NCBI RefSeq assembly: GCF_011762195.1
Contig: NZ_JAASQK010000001.1
Location: forward strand, 310,001 to 374,000
Length of the DNA: 64,000 nucleotides
Reading direction: 5' to 3'
From: Sphingomonas oligoaromativorans
GTDB lineage: Bacteria; Pseudomonadota; Alphaproteobacteria; Sphingomonadales; Sphingomonadaceae
Part shown: positions 41,157 through 52,619 of the stretch, piece by piece
Layout of the letters: each line of letters begins with the position of its first letter
How positions within the stretch are numbered: the stretch's first letter is position 1
Translations under genes and position numbers: made by a program
The notes under the pieces: generated by a model
Seen by the model: only the letters and a program-made list of their open reading frames with translations
Databases searched by the model: none
Told to the model about the DNA's origin: nothing

Positions 41157-41548
41157 TCCGCAGGCTCGCCCGGACCGCGGCGCTGACGGCGACCGCCATC
41201 GACCTCGTGGCCGCGGGGCTGGACTGGAATCAGGGCGATCTCCACATCCGGCTGCGCGTCGCGGCGTTGGTGACGGCGCTGGCGCTGGTTCCGTGCGCGC
41301 TGGCCTTCCTTGCCGTGATCGGAGGGCAGCTCCGCCGCCCGATGGCGAGCCGTGGGCCGGTTCGGACCATCGACACGATCCGCCTGCCGCTGATCGTACC
41401 GCGCGGTTATGTCGGTGCGGCCGTGCTCGGCGGGATCGGGACGCTGGCGGCGATGGGCGAGGGGTTCGGCCTCTATATCTTCCTCGGCGGGATCGCGCTG
41501 ATCGCGCTGGCGCTATCCCAGGCGAGACCCCGGCCGGCGCGCCGCTAA
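41153..41548 (+). CDS. Small membrane protein, unknown function
   Basis: A 131-residue protein starting at GTG that overlaps the thiE stop by four bases. It has at least three hydrophobic segments (TAALTATAIDLVAAGL, VAALVTALALVPCALAFLAVIGG, GYVGAAVLGGIGTLAAMG-GLYIFLGGIALIALALS). I recognise no family. Coupling suggests it is made with ThiE; no function can be read. Confidence 0.7.
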   Translation: MIRRLARTAALTATAIDLVAAGLDWNQGDLHIRLRVAALVTALALVPCALAFLAVIGGQLRRPMASRGPVRTIDTIRLPLIVPRGYVGAAVLGGIGTLAAMGEGFGLYIFLGGIALIALALSQARPRPARR

Positions 41549-41604
41549 GGCACTTTCACGGATATGCGGCGTTACCCTTCCGTTGTCACGGTGAAGGGAA
41601 GTGT

Positions 41605-42606
41605 ATGAAAACGCTGCGATTTGCGATCGCTACCGGATTCGGATGGCTGTTGGCGGGCGGCGCGCAAGGGGCTCCGCCCAACGCCGCCGGGCCGGACCCG
41701 AGGGTGATGCAGATGCAGGTCGTGCTCGATCATCTCGGCTTCTCGCCGGGGGTGGTGGACGGCAAGCCGGGCGCCTCGCTGAAACGGGCGCTCGCGGGGT
41801 TCCAGCAGGCGAAAGGCCTGCCCGCGACCGGCGAGATGGACCCGCGCACCGCCGCCGCCGTCGGCAGGTTCGGCGCGACGCCGCCGGTCGCCGAGGTGAC
41901 GCTCTCCGCCGCCGATCTCGCCGGGCCGTTCGTCGGCCCGATCCCGAAGCGCGAGGACCAGCAGGCGAAGCTGCCTTCGCTCGGCTATTCCAATCCGCTG
42001 GAGATGCTGGCCGAACGCTATCACACCACGCCCGCGACGCTGATCGCGCTCAACTCGCCCGACACGCCGATGAAGGCGGGCACGAAGATCAAGGTGCCCA
42101 ATGTCGCGACGGCGGGCCGCGCCTATCCGGCGTCGTTGCCGGACGGTTATAAGCGGACGCTCGCCGGGCTGAACGTCGATTCCAGTCAACCGCAGGCGGA
42201 TCGTCTGGTGGTCGACAAGTCCGACAAGACGCTCTCCGTCTATGACGCGGCGGGCAAGCTCGTCGCCCGGTTCCCGGTGACGACGGGAAGCCGCCATGAT
42301 CCCCTGCCGATCGGCCGCTGGAAGGTGCTGGGCGCCTCCTACAACCCGGAATTTCACTATAATCCCCGGCTGTTCTGGGATGCGCGCAAGGGCGACCGGA
42401 AGGCCACGCTGCCGCCGGGGCCGAACGGACCGGTGGGCGTCGTCTGGCTCGATCTCTCTAGGGCGCATTACGGCATCCACGGCACGCCCGAGCCGCAGAA
42501 TATCGGGCGGACGGAGAGCCATGGCTGCATCCGCCTCAGCAATTGGGATGCCGCGCGCCTTTCCCTGATGGTCAAACCCGGAACTCCGGCTATCTTTCAG
42601 CCATGA
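41605..42606 (+). CDS. L,D-transpeptidase with peptidoglycan-binding domain
   Basis: A periplasmic peptidoglycan-modifying enzyme of 333 residues. A signal peptide (MKTLRFAIATGFGWLLAGGAQG) is followed by a PG_binding_1 domain (MQVVLDHLGFSPGVVDGKPGASLKRALAGFQQAKGLPATGEMD). A LysM-like stretch with YHTTPATLIALN comes next. The YkuD catalytic domain contains YGIHGTPEPQNIGRTESHGCIRLSNWDA, with Cys308 as nucleophile in SHGCIRL. It overlaps the M23 peptidase start by four bases. Confidence 0.95.
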   Translation: MKTLRFAIATGFGWLLAGGAQGAPPNAAGPDPRVMQMQVVLDHLGFSPGVVDGKPGASLKRALAGFQQAKGLPATGEMDPRTAAAVGRFGATPPVAEVTLSAADLAGPFVGPIPKREDQQAKLPSLGYSNPLEMLAERYHTTPATLIALNSPDTPMKAGTKIKVPNVATAGRAYPASLPDGYKRTLAGLNVDSSQPQADRLVVDKSDKTLSVYDAAGKLVARFPVTTGSRHDPLPIGRWKVLGASYNPEFHYNPRLFWDARKGDRKATLPPGPNGPVGVVWLDLSRAHYGIHGTPEPQNIGRTESHGCIRLSNWDAARLSLMVKPGTPAIFQP

Positions 42607-43184
42607 ATCGCTTGGGTGCCGGCATCGCGTTGCTTCTGGTGATCCTTCTGGTCGCCTTCGCCACCATGGTCCATGTCACGGGTCCGGGCTGGACCGGTCA
42701 TGCGGAGGAAGGCGGGACGGGGCCGGATGTCGCCCGCGCGCCGGCGCCGGTCGCGGCATCGATGGTGATGCCCGTGCAGGGCGCCGAGCTTCGCGACAAC
42801 TGGAACGAGAAGCGCGGCCACGGGATGCGCGCGCATCAGGGCATCGACATCATGGCGCCCACCGGAACGCCCGTCCGCGCCGTGGCGGACGGGAAGATCG
42901 AGAAGCTGTTCGAGAGCCGGCGGGGCGGGCTGACCGTCTACGAGCGCTCGGCGGATGGCGGCGTCGTCTATTATTACGCGCATCTCGACGCCTATGCGCC
43001 GGGGCTGGCCGAGGGGCAGGCGATCCGCGCCGGTCAGGCGATCGCGACGGTCGGCTCGACGGGCAATGCCGATCCGGGCGCGCCGCATCTCCATTTCGAG
43101 GTGCATCGCATGGCGGCGGGCGAAGGGTGGTGGCAGGGCAGGGCGGTGGACCCCTATCCGCTGTTCAAGGCCGTGCGGGGCTAG
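42603..43184 (+). CDS. M23-family peptidase (LytM domain)
   Basis: A 193-residue membrane-anchored or secreted endopeptidase. The N-terminus is one hydrophobic helix (GAGIALLLVILLVAFATMV). The LytM domain has HQGIDIMAPTGTPV with His78 and Asp82, YYYAHLDAY, and HLHFEVHRM with His162 and His164. The full zinc site is therefore present and the enzyme is likely active. It is coupled to the L,D-transpeptidase, suggesting joint work on peptidoglycan cross-links. Confidence 0.93.
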   Translation: MNRLGAGIALLLVILLVAFATMVHVTGPGWTGHAEEGGTGPDVARAPAPVAASMVMPVQGAELRDNWNEKRGHGMRAHQGIDIMAPTGTPVRAVADGKIEKLFESRRGGLTVYERSADGGVVYYYAHLDAYAPGLAEGQAIRAGQAIATVGSTGNADPGAPHLHFEVHRMAAGEGWWQGRAVDPYPLFKAVRG

Positions 43185-43185
43185 G

Positions 43186-43659
43186 ATGCTGGAGGGCGGC
43201 TGCCTCTGCGGCTTCGTCCGCTACCGTCTGACCAGCCTGCCGATGTTCGTGAACGGCTGCCATTGCCGGATGTGCCAGAAGGCGAGCGGATCGGCCTTCG
43301 CCATCAACGCGATGATCGAGGCGGACCGGGTGGAACTGATCGGCGAGGGAGAGCCCGAGATCGTCCATCCGCCCGAGAACCTGCCGCCCGGCCAGACCGG
43401 CGCCCGCTGCCCGCGCTGCGGCACGGCGCTCTGGGGGCATCACCGGATGTTCGGGGAGGGCATCCGCTTCGTCCATGCCGGTACGCTCGACGAGGGCGAG
43501 CAACTCGCGCCCGACGCGCATTTCTTCACGCGCAGCAAGCATCCGTGGATCGTGCTGCCCGAGGGCGTGCCCGCTTATGAGGCGCTGCCCGCCGAGGGCG
43601 ACGGGTCGCTCTGGACGGCGGAGGTGCAGGCGCGGCTGGCGGCGGTCAGGGGCGGCTAG
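43186..43659 (+). CDS. GFA-family (glutathione-dependent formaldehyde-activating-like) protein
   Basis: A 157-residue zinc protein: EGGCLCGFVRYRL and NGCHCRMCQKASGSAF carry the typical GFA cysteines, then ARCPRCGTALW the second pair. The C-terminal half gives HAGTLDEGEQLAPDAHFFTRSKHPWIVLPEGVPAYE, the usual GFA end. Many family members have no proven formaldehyde role. It begins one base after the M23 gene stop. Confidence 0.9.
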   Translation: MLEGGCLCGFVRYRLTSLPMFVNGCHCRMCQKASGSAFAINAMIEADRVELIGEGEPEIVHPPENLPPGQTGARCPRCGTALWGHHRMFGEGIRFVHAGTLDEGEQLAPDAHFFTRSKHPWIVLPEGVPAYEALPAEGDGSLWTAEVQARLAAVRGG

Positions 43660-43740
43660 GATGCCCTCTCTTGCCCGCGAGGCCCGCTCCCGCTAAAGCG
43701 CGCGCCTGCTCTTTCCCAAACTCAGGCTTCAGGTGTCGCA

Positions 43741-44304
43741 ATGAAGATCAGCGGCGTGGACATTCGTCCCGGTAACATCATCGAATATGAAGGCGGCATC
43801 TGGCGCGCCGTCAAGATCCAGCACACCCAGCCCGGCAAGGGCGGTGCCTATATGCAGGTCGAGATGAAGAACCTGCGGGACGGCCGCAAGAACAACGTCC
43901 GCTTCCGCTCGGCCGAGACGGTGGAGCGCGTGCGCCTCGACACCAAGGACTTCCAGTTCCTGTTCGCGGACGGCGAGACGCTGACCTTCATGGACAAGGA
44001 AACCTACGACCAGATCACGCTCCCGCGTGACCTGCTCGGCGATGCCGCCGCCTTCCTTCAGGACGGCATGGACGTCGTGATGGAGCTTTATGAAGAGGAA
44101 GCCATCAACGTCCAGCTTCCCGACACCGTCGAAGCGACGATCGTCGAGGCGGATGCGGTGGTGAAGGGCCAGACGGCTTCTTCCTCCTACAAGCCCGCGA
44201 TGCTCGACAATGGCGTGCGCGTCATGGTTCCCCCGCATATTGCCTCGGGCACCAAGATCGTCGTCGACGTCTACAGCCAGGAATATGTCCGCCGCGCGGA
44301 CTGA
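43741..44304 (+). CDS. efp: Elongation factor P
   Basis: EF-P relieves ribosome stalling at proline runs. The 187-residue product has the three beta-barrel domains of EF-P. Lys33 in [13 protein letters not shown] is the position modified or recognised in other bacteria. It ends in [21 protein letters not shown], typical of EF-P. It stands alone, followed by an inverted repeat before the next gene. Confidence 0.98.
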   Translation: MKISGVDIRPGNIIEYEGGIWRAVKIQHTQPGKGGAYMQVEMKNLRDGRKNNVRFRSAETVERVRLDTKDFQFLFADGETLTFMDKETYDQITLPRDLLGDAAAFLQDGMDVVMELYEEEAINVQLPDTVEATIVEADAVVKGQTASSSYKPAMLDNGVRVMVPPHIASGTKIVVDVYSQEYVRRAD

Positions 44305-44331
44305 CCTGCTCTGACCCTTCCTCCGTGATGG

Positions 44332-44419
44332 GGGAGGGGCTGGGGCGGGTGACTTGGAACCTGCCCCTTCGCCGTCGTGCCTGGGGGAGGGCCGACGACA
44401 TCCACCCCCAGCCCCTCCC
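44332..44419. repeat. Inverted repeat between efp and the IMPase-family gene
   Basis: A 14-base arm GGGAGGGGCTGGGG at 44332-44345 has an exact inverted copy CCCCAGCCCCTCCC at 44406-44419, enclosing 60 bases. A second partial pairing (GGGGGAGG / CCTCCC type) surrounds it. It resembles the mobile intergenic palindromes of sphingomonads and could fold the efp 3' end. Confidence 0.75.
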
Positions 44420-44446
44420 GACCGCGGGAGGGGGGAGAAGTTGCCC

Positions 44447-45259
44447 ATGGTTGCCCATTCCGGCCTTATCACCGTCATGCAGAAGGCCGCGCGCAAGGCG
44501 GCTCCCAAGCTCCGCCGCGATTTCGGCGAGGTCGACGCCCTTCTGGTGTCCCGCAAGGGGCCGGCCGACTTCGTTTCCGCCGCCGACAAGGCCGCCGAGC
44601 GCACCATCTATGAAGAACTGAAGCACGCCCGCCCCGATTGGGGCTTCCTGATGGAGGAAGCCGGCGAGATCGCGGGCGATCCCACCAAGCCGCGCTGGGT
44701 GGTCGATCCGCTCGACGGCACCAGCAATTTCCTCCACGGCCTGCCGCACTTCGCCATCTCGATCGCGGTGGAGGAGCCGCGCCCGAACGGCACGCGCGAG
44801 GTCACCGCCGCGCTCGTCTATCAGCCGCTCACCGACGAGAGCTTCTGGGCCGAGAAGGGCCGGGGCTGCTGGCTGCACGATCGCCGCCTTCGAGTCTCGG
44901 CGCGCCGCGACATCTCCGAGGCGCTGCTGGCGACCGGGATGCCCTTCGCCGGCCATGGCGATTTCGACACCTGGAGCCGTATCTTCCGCACCGTCGGCCC
45001 GGAGGTCGCGGGTGTGCGTCGTTTCGGTTCCGCCGCGCTGGATCTCGCCTGGGTGGCGGCCGGCCGATTCGACGGCTTCTGGGAAACGCATCTGAGCCGC
45101 TGGGACGTGGCGGCGGGCGAACTGCTCGTGCGCGAGGCCGGCGGCTTCGTCACGGACTATCGCGGCGGCGACCAGATGCAGGAGCGCAAGCAGTGGCTGG
45201 CGTCCAACGACGCCCTCCATCCGCGCCTTCTCAAGCTGGTTGCGGCGGCGCTCCGCTGA
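44447..45259 (+). CDS. Inositol monophosphatase family protein
   Basis: A Mg-dependent phosphatase of the IMPase/SuhB family, 270 residues. The metal-site motif is WVVDPLDGTSNFLHGLPHFAISIA (about residues 84-107), preceded by LMEEAGE. The second motif is WDVAAGELLVREAGGFVTDYRGG near the C-terminus. Both catalytic blocks are intact. The natural substrate (inositol phosphate or another sugar phosphate) cannot be read from sequence. Confidence 0.95.
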   Translation: MVAHSGLITVMQKAARKAAPKLRRDFGEVDALLVSRKGPADFVSAADKAAERTIYEELKHARPDWGFLMEEAGEIAGDPTKPRWVVDPLDGTSNFLHGLPHFAISIAVEEPRPNGTREVTAALVYQPLTDESFWAEKGRGCWLHDRRLRVSARRDISEALLATGMPFAGHGDFDTWSRIFRTVGPEVAGVRRFGSAALDLAWVAAGRFDGFWETHLSRWDVAAGELLVREAGGFVTDYRGGDQMQERKQWLASNDALHPRLLKLVAAALR

Positions 45260-45270
45260 TCTTTCGGGTG

Positions 45271-45296
45271 GTCATCCCCGCCCTCGCGGGGGTGAC
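45271..45296. repeat. GC-rich hairpin between the IMPase-family gene and nuoA
   Basis: GTCATCCCCGC, a 4-base loop, GCGGGGGTGAC: 11-base arms with one mismatch, 11 bases past the stop of the upstream gene. It lacks a T tract. The GTCATCCCCGC core looks like a common sphingomonad intergenic repeat and may act as a weak terminator. Confidence 0.6.
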
Positions 45297-45322
45297 CCGG
45301 CCATACGGGCCAACCCCTTCTT

Positions 45323-45341
45323 ATTGCGATTCATTCTCATG
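45323..45341 (+). promoter_or_regulatory. Possible Fur box ahead of the nuo operon
   Basis: The 19 bases match 15 of 19 positions of the palindromic Fur box AATGAGAATCATTCTCATT, with the right half (ATTCTCAT) fully conserved. It lies about 90 bases upstream of nuoA. Iron control of an Fe-S-rich complex would make sense, but this is motif inference. Confidence 0.35.
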
Positions 45342-45430
45342 GCCTCGACCTGTTGCCTCGCGAGTGCAGCAGGCCTAGAGACGCCCCCAAGAAGTCGCGC
45401 GTTCGCGCGCGCCCGTTTGCGGAGAAAGCC

Positions 45431-45808
45431 ATGGCGTCCGTCGCCGCCCAATATCTCCCGATCCTGCTGTTCCTGGGCGTGGCCCTGCTGCTGTCGACCG
45501 CCTTCGTGGTGCTGCCGATGGTCGTGTCCCGCCTGACCGGATCGTACAAGCCGACCACCGACAAGCTCGCCGAATATGAGTGCGGCTTCCCGGCCTTTGA
45601 AGATAGCCGCGCGCAGTTCGACGTGCGTTTCTATCTGGTCGCCATTCTCTTCATCGTCTTCGATCTCGAAGCGGCCTTCCTCTATCCGTGGGCGGTGTCG
45701 CTCAAGGAGATCGGCTGGACCGGCTGGATCGCGATGATGGGTTTCCTCGCCGAACTGATTCTCGGCTTTGCTTACGCCTGGAAGAAGGGGGCGCTGGAAT
45801 GGGAGTAG
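45431..45808 (+). CDS. nuoA: NADH-quinone oxidoreductase subunit A
   Basis: A 125-residue membrane subunit of complex I with three helices. [41 protein letters not shown] is the diagnostic NuoA block. Start MASVAAQYL has GGAG nine bases upstream; an in-frame longer version carries a basic leader foreign to NuoA. It overlaps nuoB by ten bases and opens a 14-subunit operon. Confidence 0.97.
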   Translation: MASVAAQYLPILLFLGVALLLSTAFVVLPMVVSRLTGSYKPTTDKLAEYECGFPAFEDSRAQFDVRFYLVAILFIVFDLEAAFLYPWAVSLKEIGWTGWIAMMGFLAELILGFAYAWKKGALEWE

Positions 45809-46353
45809 AAGTCGCCCGCGATGTGAAGGCGCCGTTCGCGCCGGAGCATACGCCCCCGAACAAGGCCTTCTTCGACGATCTGTCGGCGGAAGTGCAGGAC
45901 AAGGGCTTCCTCGTCACCTCGACCGAGGAGCTGTTCCAGTGGGCTCGTACCGGCTCGCTGTGGTGGATGACCTTCGGCCTCGCCTGCTGCGCGGTCGAGA
46001 TGATCCATGTGAACATGCCCCGTTACGATCTCGAGCGCTTCGGCGCCGCTCCGCGCGCGTCTCCGCGCCAGTCGGACGTGATGATCGTGGCCGGCACGCT
46101 TTGCAACAAGATGGCGCCTGCTCTCCGCAAGGTCTACGACCAGATGTCGGAGCCGAAATACGTCATCTCGATGGGCTCGTGCGCCAATGGCGGCGGCTAT
46201 TATCACTACAGCTACTCGGTGGTGCGCGGTTGCGACCGGATCGTTCCGGTCGACATCTATGTGCCCGGCTGCCCGCCGACCGCCGAGGCGCTGCTCTACG
46301 GCATCATGCAGTTGCAGCGGAAGATCCGCCGCGTCGGCACGATCGAGCGCTGA
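45799..46353 (+). CDS. nuoB: NADH-quinone oxidoreductase subunit B
   Basis: A 184-residue hydrophilic subunit that holds the N2 iron-sulfur cluster, the last electron carrier before quinone. [10 protein letters not shown] has the tandem cysteines (about residues 63-64). Further ligands lie in GSCANGGG and [14 protein letters not shown]. Length and motifs are standard for alphaproteobacterial NuoB. Confidence 0.98.
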   Translation: MGVEVARDVKAPFAPEHTPPNKAFFDDLSAEVQDKGFLVTSTEELFQWARTGSLWWMTFGLACCAVEMIHVNMPRYDLERFGAAPRASPRQSDVMIVAGTLCNKMAPALRKVYDQMSEPKYVISMGSCANGGGYYHYSYSVVRGCDRIVPVDIYVPGCPPTAEALLYGIMQLQRKIRRVGTIER

Positions 46354-46362
46354 GGCAGTTTG

Positions 46363-47025
46363 ATGAACTATCCGAAGTTCAGCTCCAACGAGGGCGTGAT
46401 CGAGAAGGCCAAGGCCGCCCTCGGTGACGCTCTCATCGAGGCTGTCGAGAAGGTCGGCGAGATTCAGCTCCATGTCCGCCGCGAGGCGACCGTGGATGCG
46501 TTGCGCGCGCTGCGCGACACGCCGGGCCTCGAATATCAGCAGCTCATGGAAATCGCCGGCGTCGATTATCCCGATCGCGGCGAAGAGCGGTTCGAGGCGG
46601 TGTATTGCCTCCTCTCGCTCACGCGGAACCATCGCCTGCACGTCCATGTCCGCACCGATGCGGTGAAGGCCATCCCGTCCGCGACGGTGCTGTGGCCGGT
46701 CGCCGGCTGGCTGGAGCGCGAGGTGTACGACCTGTTCGGCGTGCTGTTCGACGGCAACCCGGACCTGCGGCGCATCCTCACCGACTACGGCTTCCGCGGC
46801 CACCCGCTGCGCAAGGACTTCCCGATGACGGGCTATGTCGAGCTGCGCTATTCGGAAGAGGCGAAGCGCGTGGTCTATGAGCCTGTGCAGCTCGCGCAGG
46901 ATTTCCGTTCGTTCGATTTCCTCTCGCCGTGGGAAGGCGCTGCCTACCAGCTCCCCGGTGACGAGAAGGCTCCACAGGCCCCCGGCGCGCCCACGCCCGC
47001 CAAGGCCGATGAGGTGAAGCGCTGA
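46363..47025 (+). CDS. nuoC: NADH-quinone oxidoreductase subunit C
   Basis: A 220-residue peripheral-arm subunit. It has [57 protein letters not shown], the unmistakable NuoC signature. It is a separate gene, not fused to nuoD as in enterobacteria. ATG 46363 has GAGG at good spacing; TTG 46360 is a poorer alternative. A Pro/Ala-rich tail ends one base into nuoD. Confidence 0.97.
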   Translation: MNYPKFSSNEGVIEKAKAALGDALIEAVEKVGEIQLHVRREATVDALRALRDTPGLEYQQLMEIAGVDYPDRGEERFEAVYCLLSLTRNHRLHVHVRTDAVKAIPSATVLWPVAGWLEREVYDLFGVLFDGNPDLRRILTDYGFRGHPLRKDFPMTGYVELRYSEEAKRVVYEPVQLAQDFRSFDFLSPWEGAAYQLPGDEKAPQAPGAPTPAKADEVKR

Positions 47026-48281
47026 TGGCCGACCTCCACGAAATCCAGGACGCGAAGATCGCGGCCGACATGCTCTACGAGAGCGACGACAAGCCCACCG
47101 TCGGCGACGTCGAGATCAAGAACTACACCATCAACTTCGGCCCGCAGCATCCGGCGGCGCACGGCGTGCTCCGCCTCGTGATGGAGCTGGACGGCGAGAT
47201 CGTCGAGCGCGTCGATCCGCATGTCGGCCTGCTGCATCGCGGCACCGAGAAGCTGATGGAGGCGCGCACCTATCTCCAGAACGTGCCCTATCTGGACCGT
47301 CTGGACTATTGCTCGCCGCTCAACATGGAGCACAGCTATGTGCTCGCGGTGGAGAAGCTGCTCGGGATCGAGGTGCCGCTGCGCGCCCAGTATCTGCGCG
47401 TGCTGTTCGCCGAGCTGAGCCGCATCTCGAACCACATGATGAACCTCGGTTCGCACATCATGGACGTCGGCGCGATGACGCCGAACCTGTGGCTGTTCGA
47501 AATCCGCGAGGACACTTACGGCTTCTTCGAGCGCGCGTCCGGCGCCCGTATGCACATGGCCTATTTCCGGCCGGGCGGCGTGCATCAGGACGTGCCGCTG
47601 AAGCTGCTCTCCGACATCGGCGACTGGGTCGACGGCCGTCTCGACGAGCTGTTCACCGACACCATGTCGCTGATCGCGGACAACCGCATCTTCAAGCAGC
47701 GGAACGTCGATATCGGCACGGTGAGCCGCGAGGACGCGATCGCGTGGGGCTTCTCCGGCCCGATGCTGCGCGCCGCCGGCGTGCCGTGGGATATCCGCAA
47801 GTCGCAGCCCTATGAGGTCTATGACCGCATGGACTTCGACATTCCGGTCGGCACTCGTGGCGATTGCTACGATCGCTTCATGGTGCGCGTGCAGGAGGTC
47901 CGTCAGTCCGCGCGGATCATCAAGCAGTGCCTCGCGCAGATGCCCGACGGTCCGATCGCGTCGACCGACCGCAAGGTGGCCCCGCCGCTGCGTGGCGAGA
48001 TGAAGCGCTCGATGGAAGCGCTCATCCACCACTTCAAGCTCTACACCGAGGGCTTCCATGTCCCGGCGGGCGAGGTCTATGTCGCGACCGAGAGCCCCAA
48101 GGGCGAGTTCGGCGTCTATCTCGTCTCGGACGGCACCAACAAGCCGTACCGCGTGAAGCTGCGCCCCACGGCGTTCAGCCACCTCCAGGCGATGGACTTC
48201 ATGATGAAGGGCCACATGCTGGCCGACACGACGGCGATCCTTTCCGCGATCGACGTGGTGTTCGGGGAGTGCGATCGGTGA
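47025..48281 (+). CDS. nuoD: NADH-quinone oxidoreductase subunit D
   Basis: The 49-kDa-type subunit that, with NuoB, forms the quinone site. The 418-residue product has [22 protein letters not shown] near residue 33 and [20 protein letters not shown]. It also has [20 protein letters not shown] and ends with FGECDR, as in most alphaproteobacteria. It shares its stop with the GTG start of the NTF2-like gene. Confidence 0.98.
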   Translation: MADLHEIQDAKIAADMLYESDDKPTVGDVEIKNYTINFGPQHPAAHGVLRLVMELDGEIVERVDPHVGLLHRGTEKLMEARTYLQNVPYLDRLDYCSPLNMEHSYVLAVEKLLGIEVPLRAQYLRVLFAELSRISNHMMNLGSHIMDVGAMTPNLWLFEIREDTYGFFERASGARMHMAYFRPGGVHQDVPLKLLSDIGDWVDGRLDELFTDTMSLIADNRIFKQRNVDIGTVSREDAIAWGFSGPMLRAAGVPWDIRKSQPYEVYDRMDFDIPVGTRGDCYDRFMVRVQEVRQSARIIKQCLAQMPDGPIASTDRKVAPPLRGEMKRSMEALIHHFKLYTEGFHVPAGEVYVATESPKGEFGVYLVSDGTNKPYRVKLRPTAFSHLQAMDFMMKGHMLADTTAILSAIDVVFGECDR

Positions 48282-48616
48282 GCGCCGAACGTTTCGCCCT
48301 GCTCGACAGGTTGATGGAGCGCTACAACGCCGGCGACGCGGAGGGGTATTCGGCCTTCTTCGCGAACGATGGCGCCGAGGCGGTCTATCGTGGCGAGGTG
48401 CTGCGCTCCGGCAAGGACGGCGTGCGCGACGGCAACGCCAAGACCTTCGCCGATTTCCCGCAGAACCGCGCCGAAGTGCTGGGCCGCAACGCGTTCGGCG
48501 ATCGCGTGACCGTGCATGAGAAGGTGTGGCGTACCCCCGATGGCGAGCCGTTCGAGGTTCTGGCGATCTATTCCTTCGCCGGTGATCTGATCGAGCGCGT
48601 GGAGTTCGTGAAGTAA
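48278..48616 (+). CDS. NTF2/SnoaL-like protein inside the nuo operon
   Basis: A 112-residue alpha+beta-barrel protein: [27 protein letters not shown] is the typical SnoaL-like first helix. [36 protein letters not shown] is the curved sheet. The GTG start overlaps the nuoD stop by four bases, and the stop is one base before nuoE, so it is made with complex I. Standard nuo operons lack it. It could bind a small ligand or assist assembly; no catalytic set is evident. Confidence 0.8.
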   Translation: MSAERFALLDRLMERYNAGDAEGYSAFFANDGAEAVYRGEVLRSGKDGVRDGNAKTFADFPQNRAEVLGRNAFGDRVTVHEKVWRTPDGEPFEVLAIYSFAGDLIERVEFVK

Positions 48617-48617
48617 G

Positions 48618-49282
48618 ATGGCTGACGCAGCACATATCCCCGACGAGGCCGAGACCCGCGCGCGCTGGGGCGGCTTTGCCTGGAACGCCGAAAATGCCGA
48701 GAAGGCGCAGCAGATTCTCGCCCGCTATCCCAAGGGGCGCGAGCAGTCGGCTTCGATCCCTTTCCTCGATCTGGCCCAGCGTCAGGTCGGCGCCGAGACG
48801 AACACGCAAGGGTGGCTTCCGGTCCCCGTGATCGAGTTCGTCGCCAAGCAGATCGGCGTATCCTATATGCGCGTGTACGAGGTCGCGACCTTCTACACGA
48901 TGTTCAATCTGGCCCCGGTCGGCCGCTTCCATGTGCAGGTCTGCGGCACGACGCCGTGCATGTTGCGTGGGTCTGACGACGTGCTGGCGGCCTGCAAGAA
49001 CAAGGGCCTCGTCAAGGGCAAAACCACGCCCGACGGCCTGTTCACGCTGACCGAGGTGGAATGCCTCGGCGCCTGCTCGAACGCGCCGATGGTGCAGATC
49101 AACGACGATAATTTCGAGGATCTCACCTACGACAGCACCATCGCGCTCTTGGAGGCGCTGGCCGAGGGCAAGCCGGTGAAGATCGGCCCGCAGATCGACC
49201 GTCAGGTGAGCGCGCCCGAGGGCGGCCCGACGACGCTCGTCGAGATGGTGACGGAAAATCATGATTATCGGGGTCGCTGGTG

Positions 49283-49283
<1 letters not shown>
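48618..49283 (+). CDS. nuoE: NADH-quinone oxidoreductase subunit E
   Basis: The 24-kDa-type subunit with the N1a [2Fe-2S] cluster. The 221 residues include [17 protein letters not shown] and [17 protein letters not shown], giving the four cysteine ligands near residues 108, 113, 149 and 153. It ends one base into nuoF. Length is typical for alphaproteobacteria. Confidence 0.97.
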
Positions 49284-50581
<1,298 letters not shown>

Positions 50582-50627
50582 TCTCCGCCGCTCGCCCTGC
50601 TGACCGTTTTTTCAAAGAGACGCTCTG

Positions 50628-52619
50628 ATGCCCAAGCTCACAGTCGATGGGATCGAAGTCGAAGTCCCCGCCGGTGCCACCGTGCTCCAGGCGGCCGAGG
50701 CTGCCGGCAAGGAAATCCCGCGCTTCTGCTACCATGAGCGCCTGTCGATCGCCGGCAATTGCCGCATGTGCCTCGTCGAGGTGAAGCCGGGGCCGCCCAA
50801 GCCCCAGGCTTCGTGCGCGCTGCCCGCCGCCGACGGCCAGGAAATCCGCACCGACAGTGCGATGGTCAAGAAGGCCCGCGAAGGCGTGATGGAGTTCCTG
50901 CTCATCAATCACCCGCTCGACTGCCCGATCTGCGATCAGGGCGGCGAGTGCGACCTGCAGGACCAGTCGATCGCCTATGGCAAGGGCCATAGCCGCTTCG
51001 ACGAGAACAAGCGGGCGGTGACGGAAAAGTACATGGGTCCGATCGTCAAGACGGTCATGACCCGCTGCATCCAGTGCACGCGCTGCGTGCGCTTCGCCGA
51101 GGAAGTCGCCGGCGTCGAGGAAATCGGCGCGATCTATCGCGGCGAGAACATGCAGATCACCTCCTATCTGGAGCGTGCGGTCACGTCCGAGTTGTCGGGC
51201 AATGTGGTCGATCTCTGCCCGGTCGGCGCGCTGACCTCCAAGGCCTATGCGTTCGAAGCGCGCCCGTGGGAGCTGAAGAAGACCCCCGGCATCGACGTGA
51301 TGGACGCGATCGGCACCAACGTGCGTCTCGACGCGCGTGGCCGTCAGGTTCTGCGCTCGCTGCCGCGCATCAACGAGGACGTGAACGAGGAATGGGCGTC
51401 GGACAAGACGCGCCATGCCGTCGACGGCCTCGTCCGCAATCGTCTCGACAAGCCCTATGTCCGCGTCGACGGCAAGCTGAAGGCTGCGAGCTGGGAAGAG
51501 GCGTTCGCCGCGATCGCCAAGGCGATGCAGGGCGTCAGCGGCAATCAGGTTGCGGGCCTCGCCGGCGATCTGGCCGAGGTCGAGAGCGTCTATGCGCTCA
51601 AGGCGCTGCTGAAGGCCTATGGCTCGTCGCTGCACGAAGCGCGCGTCGATGGCGCGCTCTATGACGTCGCGAGCCCGGCATCGTACCGCTTCAACCCGAC
51701 CATCGCGGGCGTCGAGGACGCCAAGGCGATCCTGCTCGTGGGCACCAACCCGCGCTGGGAAGCGCCGCTGGTCAACACCCGCATCCGCAAGGCGATCAAG
51801 AAGGGCGCGAAGGTTTACGCCGTCGGCCCCGAAGTCGATCTTACCTATCCGGTTCAGTGGCTTGGCGCCGATATCTCGGCTCTGAACGAGCTGCCCGAAG
51901 CGCTGACCAAGGCGGAAGACGTGATCGTCATCGCCGGCATGGGCGCGTGCCTGATCGAGGGCGGCTATGCGGCGGCCCGTCAGGTCGCCTCGGCGCTGAA
52001 CGCGGGCTTCGGCCTGCTCCACACGGCCGCCGGTCGCGTGGGTGCGCTCGATGTCGGCTTCACCACCGAGGGCGGTTTCGGCGCGGTCGTCGAGGCGGCG
52101 CCGAAGGTGATCTTCTCGCTCGGCGTCGACGAGGCGGAGCTGGCAGGCTTCTTCGGCGGCGCGTTCAAGGTCTATATCGGCACGCATGGCGATCGCGGCG
52201 CGCACAGCGCGGACGTGATCCTGCCGGGCGCGACCTATGTCGAGAAGCCGGGCACCTGGGTGAACATGGAAGGCCGCGTGCAGCGGACCGAGCGGGCGGT
52301 GTTCCCGGTCGGCGATGCCCGCGAGGACTGGACCATCCTGCGCGCGCTCTCGGCCGTGCTGGGCAAGACGCTGCCGTTCGACAGCCTCGCGCAGCTCCGC
52401 TCGAAGATCGCGGCCGATCATCCGACGCTGGCGGAGGAGGGGCTCGCTCCGGTCGCCGCGCTCGATGCCGCGCCGAAGGGTGGTGACGTCTCCGGCACGA
52501 TCGTCTATCCGATCGCCGACTTCTATCTCACCAACCCGATTGCCCGCTCGTCGCCCACCATGCAGCGCTGCTCGGCCGAGCTGATCCATGGCGAGAGCTT
52601 CGCGGAGGCCGCAGAATGA
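50628..52619 (+). CDS. nuoG: NADH-quinone oxidoreductase subunit G
   Basis: The 75-kDa-type subunit with several Fe-S clusters. The 663-residue protein has the [2Fe-2S] motif [19 protein letters not shown] (about residue 33). The N5 ligands are in [15 protein letters not shown], and the N4 motif is [14 protein letters not shown] ... [23 protein letters not shown]. The molybdopterin-like C-terminal domain follows without obvious cofactor residues, as usual. Its stop overlaps nuoH by four bases. Confidence 0.98.
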   Translation: MPKLTVDGIEVEVPAGATVLQAAEAAGKEIPRFCYHERLSIAGNCRMCLVEVKPGPPKPQASCALPAADGQEIRTDSAMVKKAREGVMEFLLINHPLDCPICDQGGECDLQDQSIAYGKGHSRFDENKRAVTEKYMGPIVKTVMTRCIQCTRCVRFAEEVAGVEEIGAIYRGENMQITSYLERAVTSELSGNVVDLCPVGALTSKAYAFEARPWELKKTPGIDVMDAIGTNVRLDARGRQVLRSLPRINEDVNEEWASDKTRHAVDGLVRNRLDKPYVRVDGKLKAASWEEAFAAIAKAMQGVSGNQVAGLAGDLAEVESVYALKALLKAYGSSLHEARVDGALYDVASPASYRFNPTIAGVEDAKAILLVGTNPRWEAPLVNTRIRKAIKKGAKVYAVGPEVDLTYPVQWLGADISALNELPEALTKAEDVIVIAGMGACLIEGGYAAARQVASALNAGFGLLHTAAGRVGALDVGFTTEGGFGAVVEAAPKVIFSLGVDEAELAGFFGGAFKVYIGTHGDRGAHSADVILPGATYVEKPGTWVNMEGRVQRTERAVFPVGDAREDWTILRALSAVLGKTLPFDSLAQLRSKIAADHPTLAEEGLAPVAALDAAPKGGDVSGTIVYPIADFYLTNPIARSSPTMQRCSAELIHGESFAEAAE

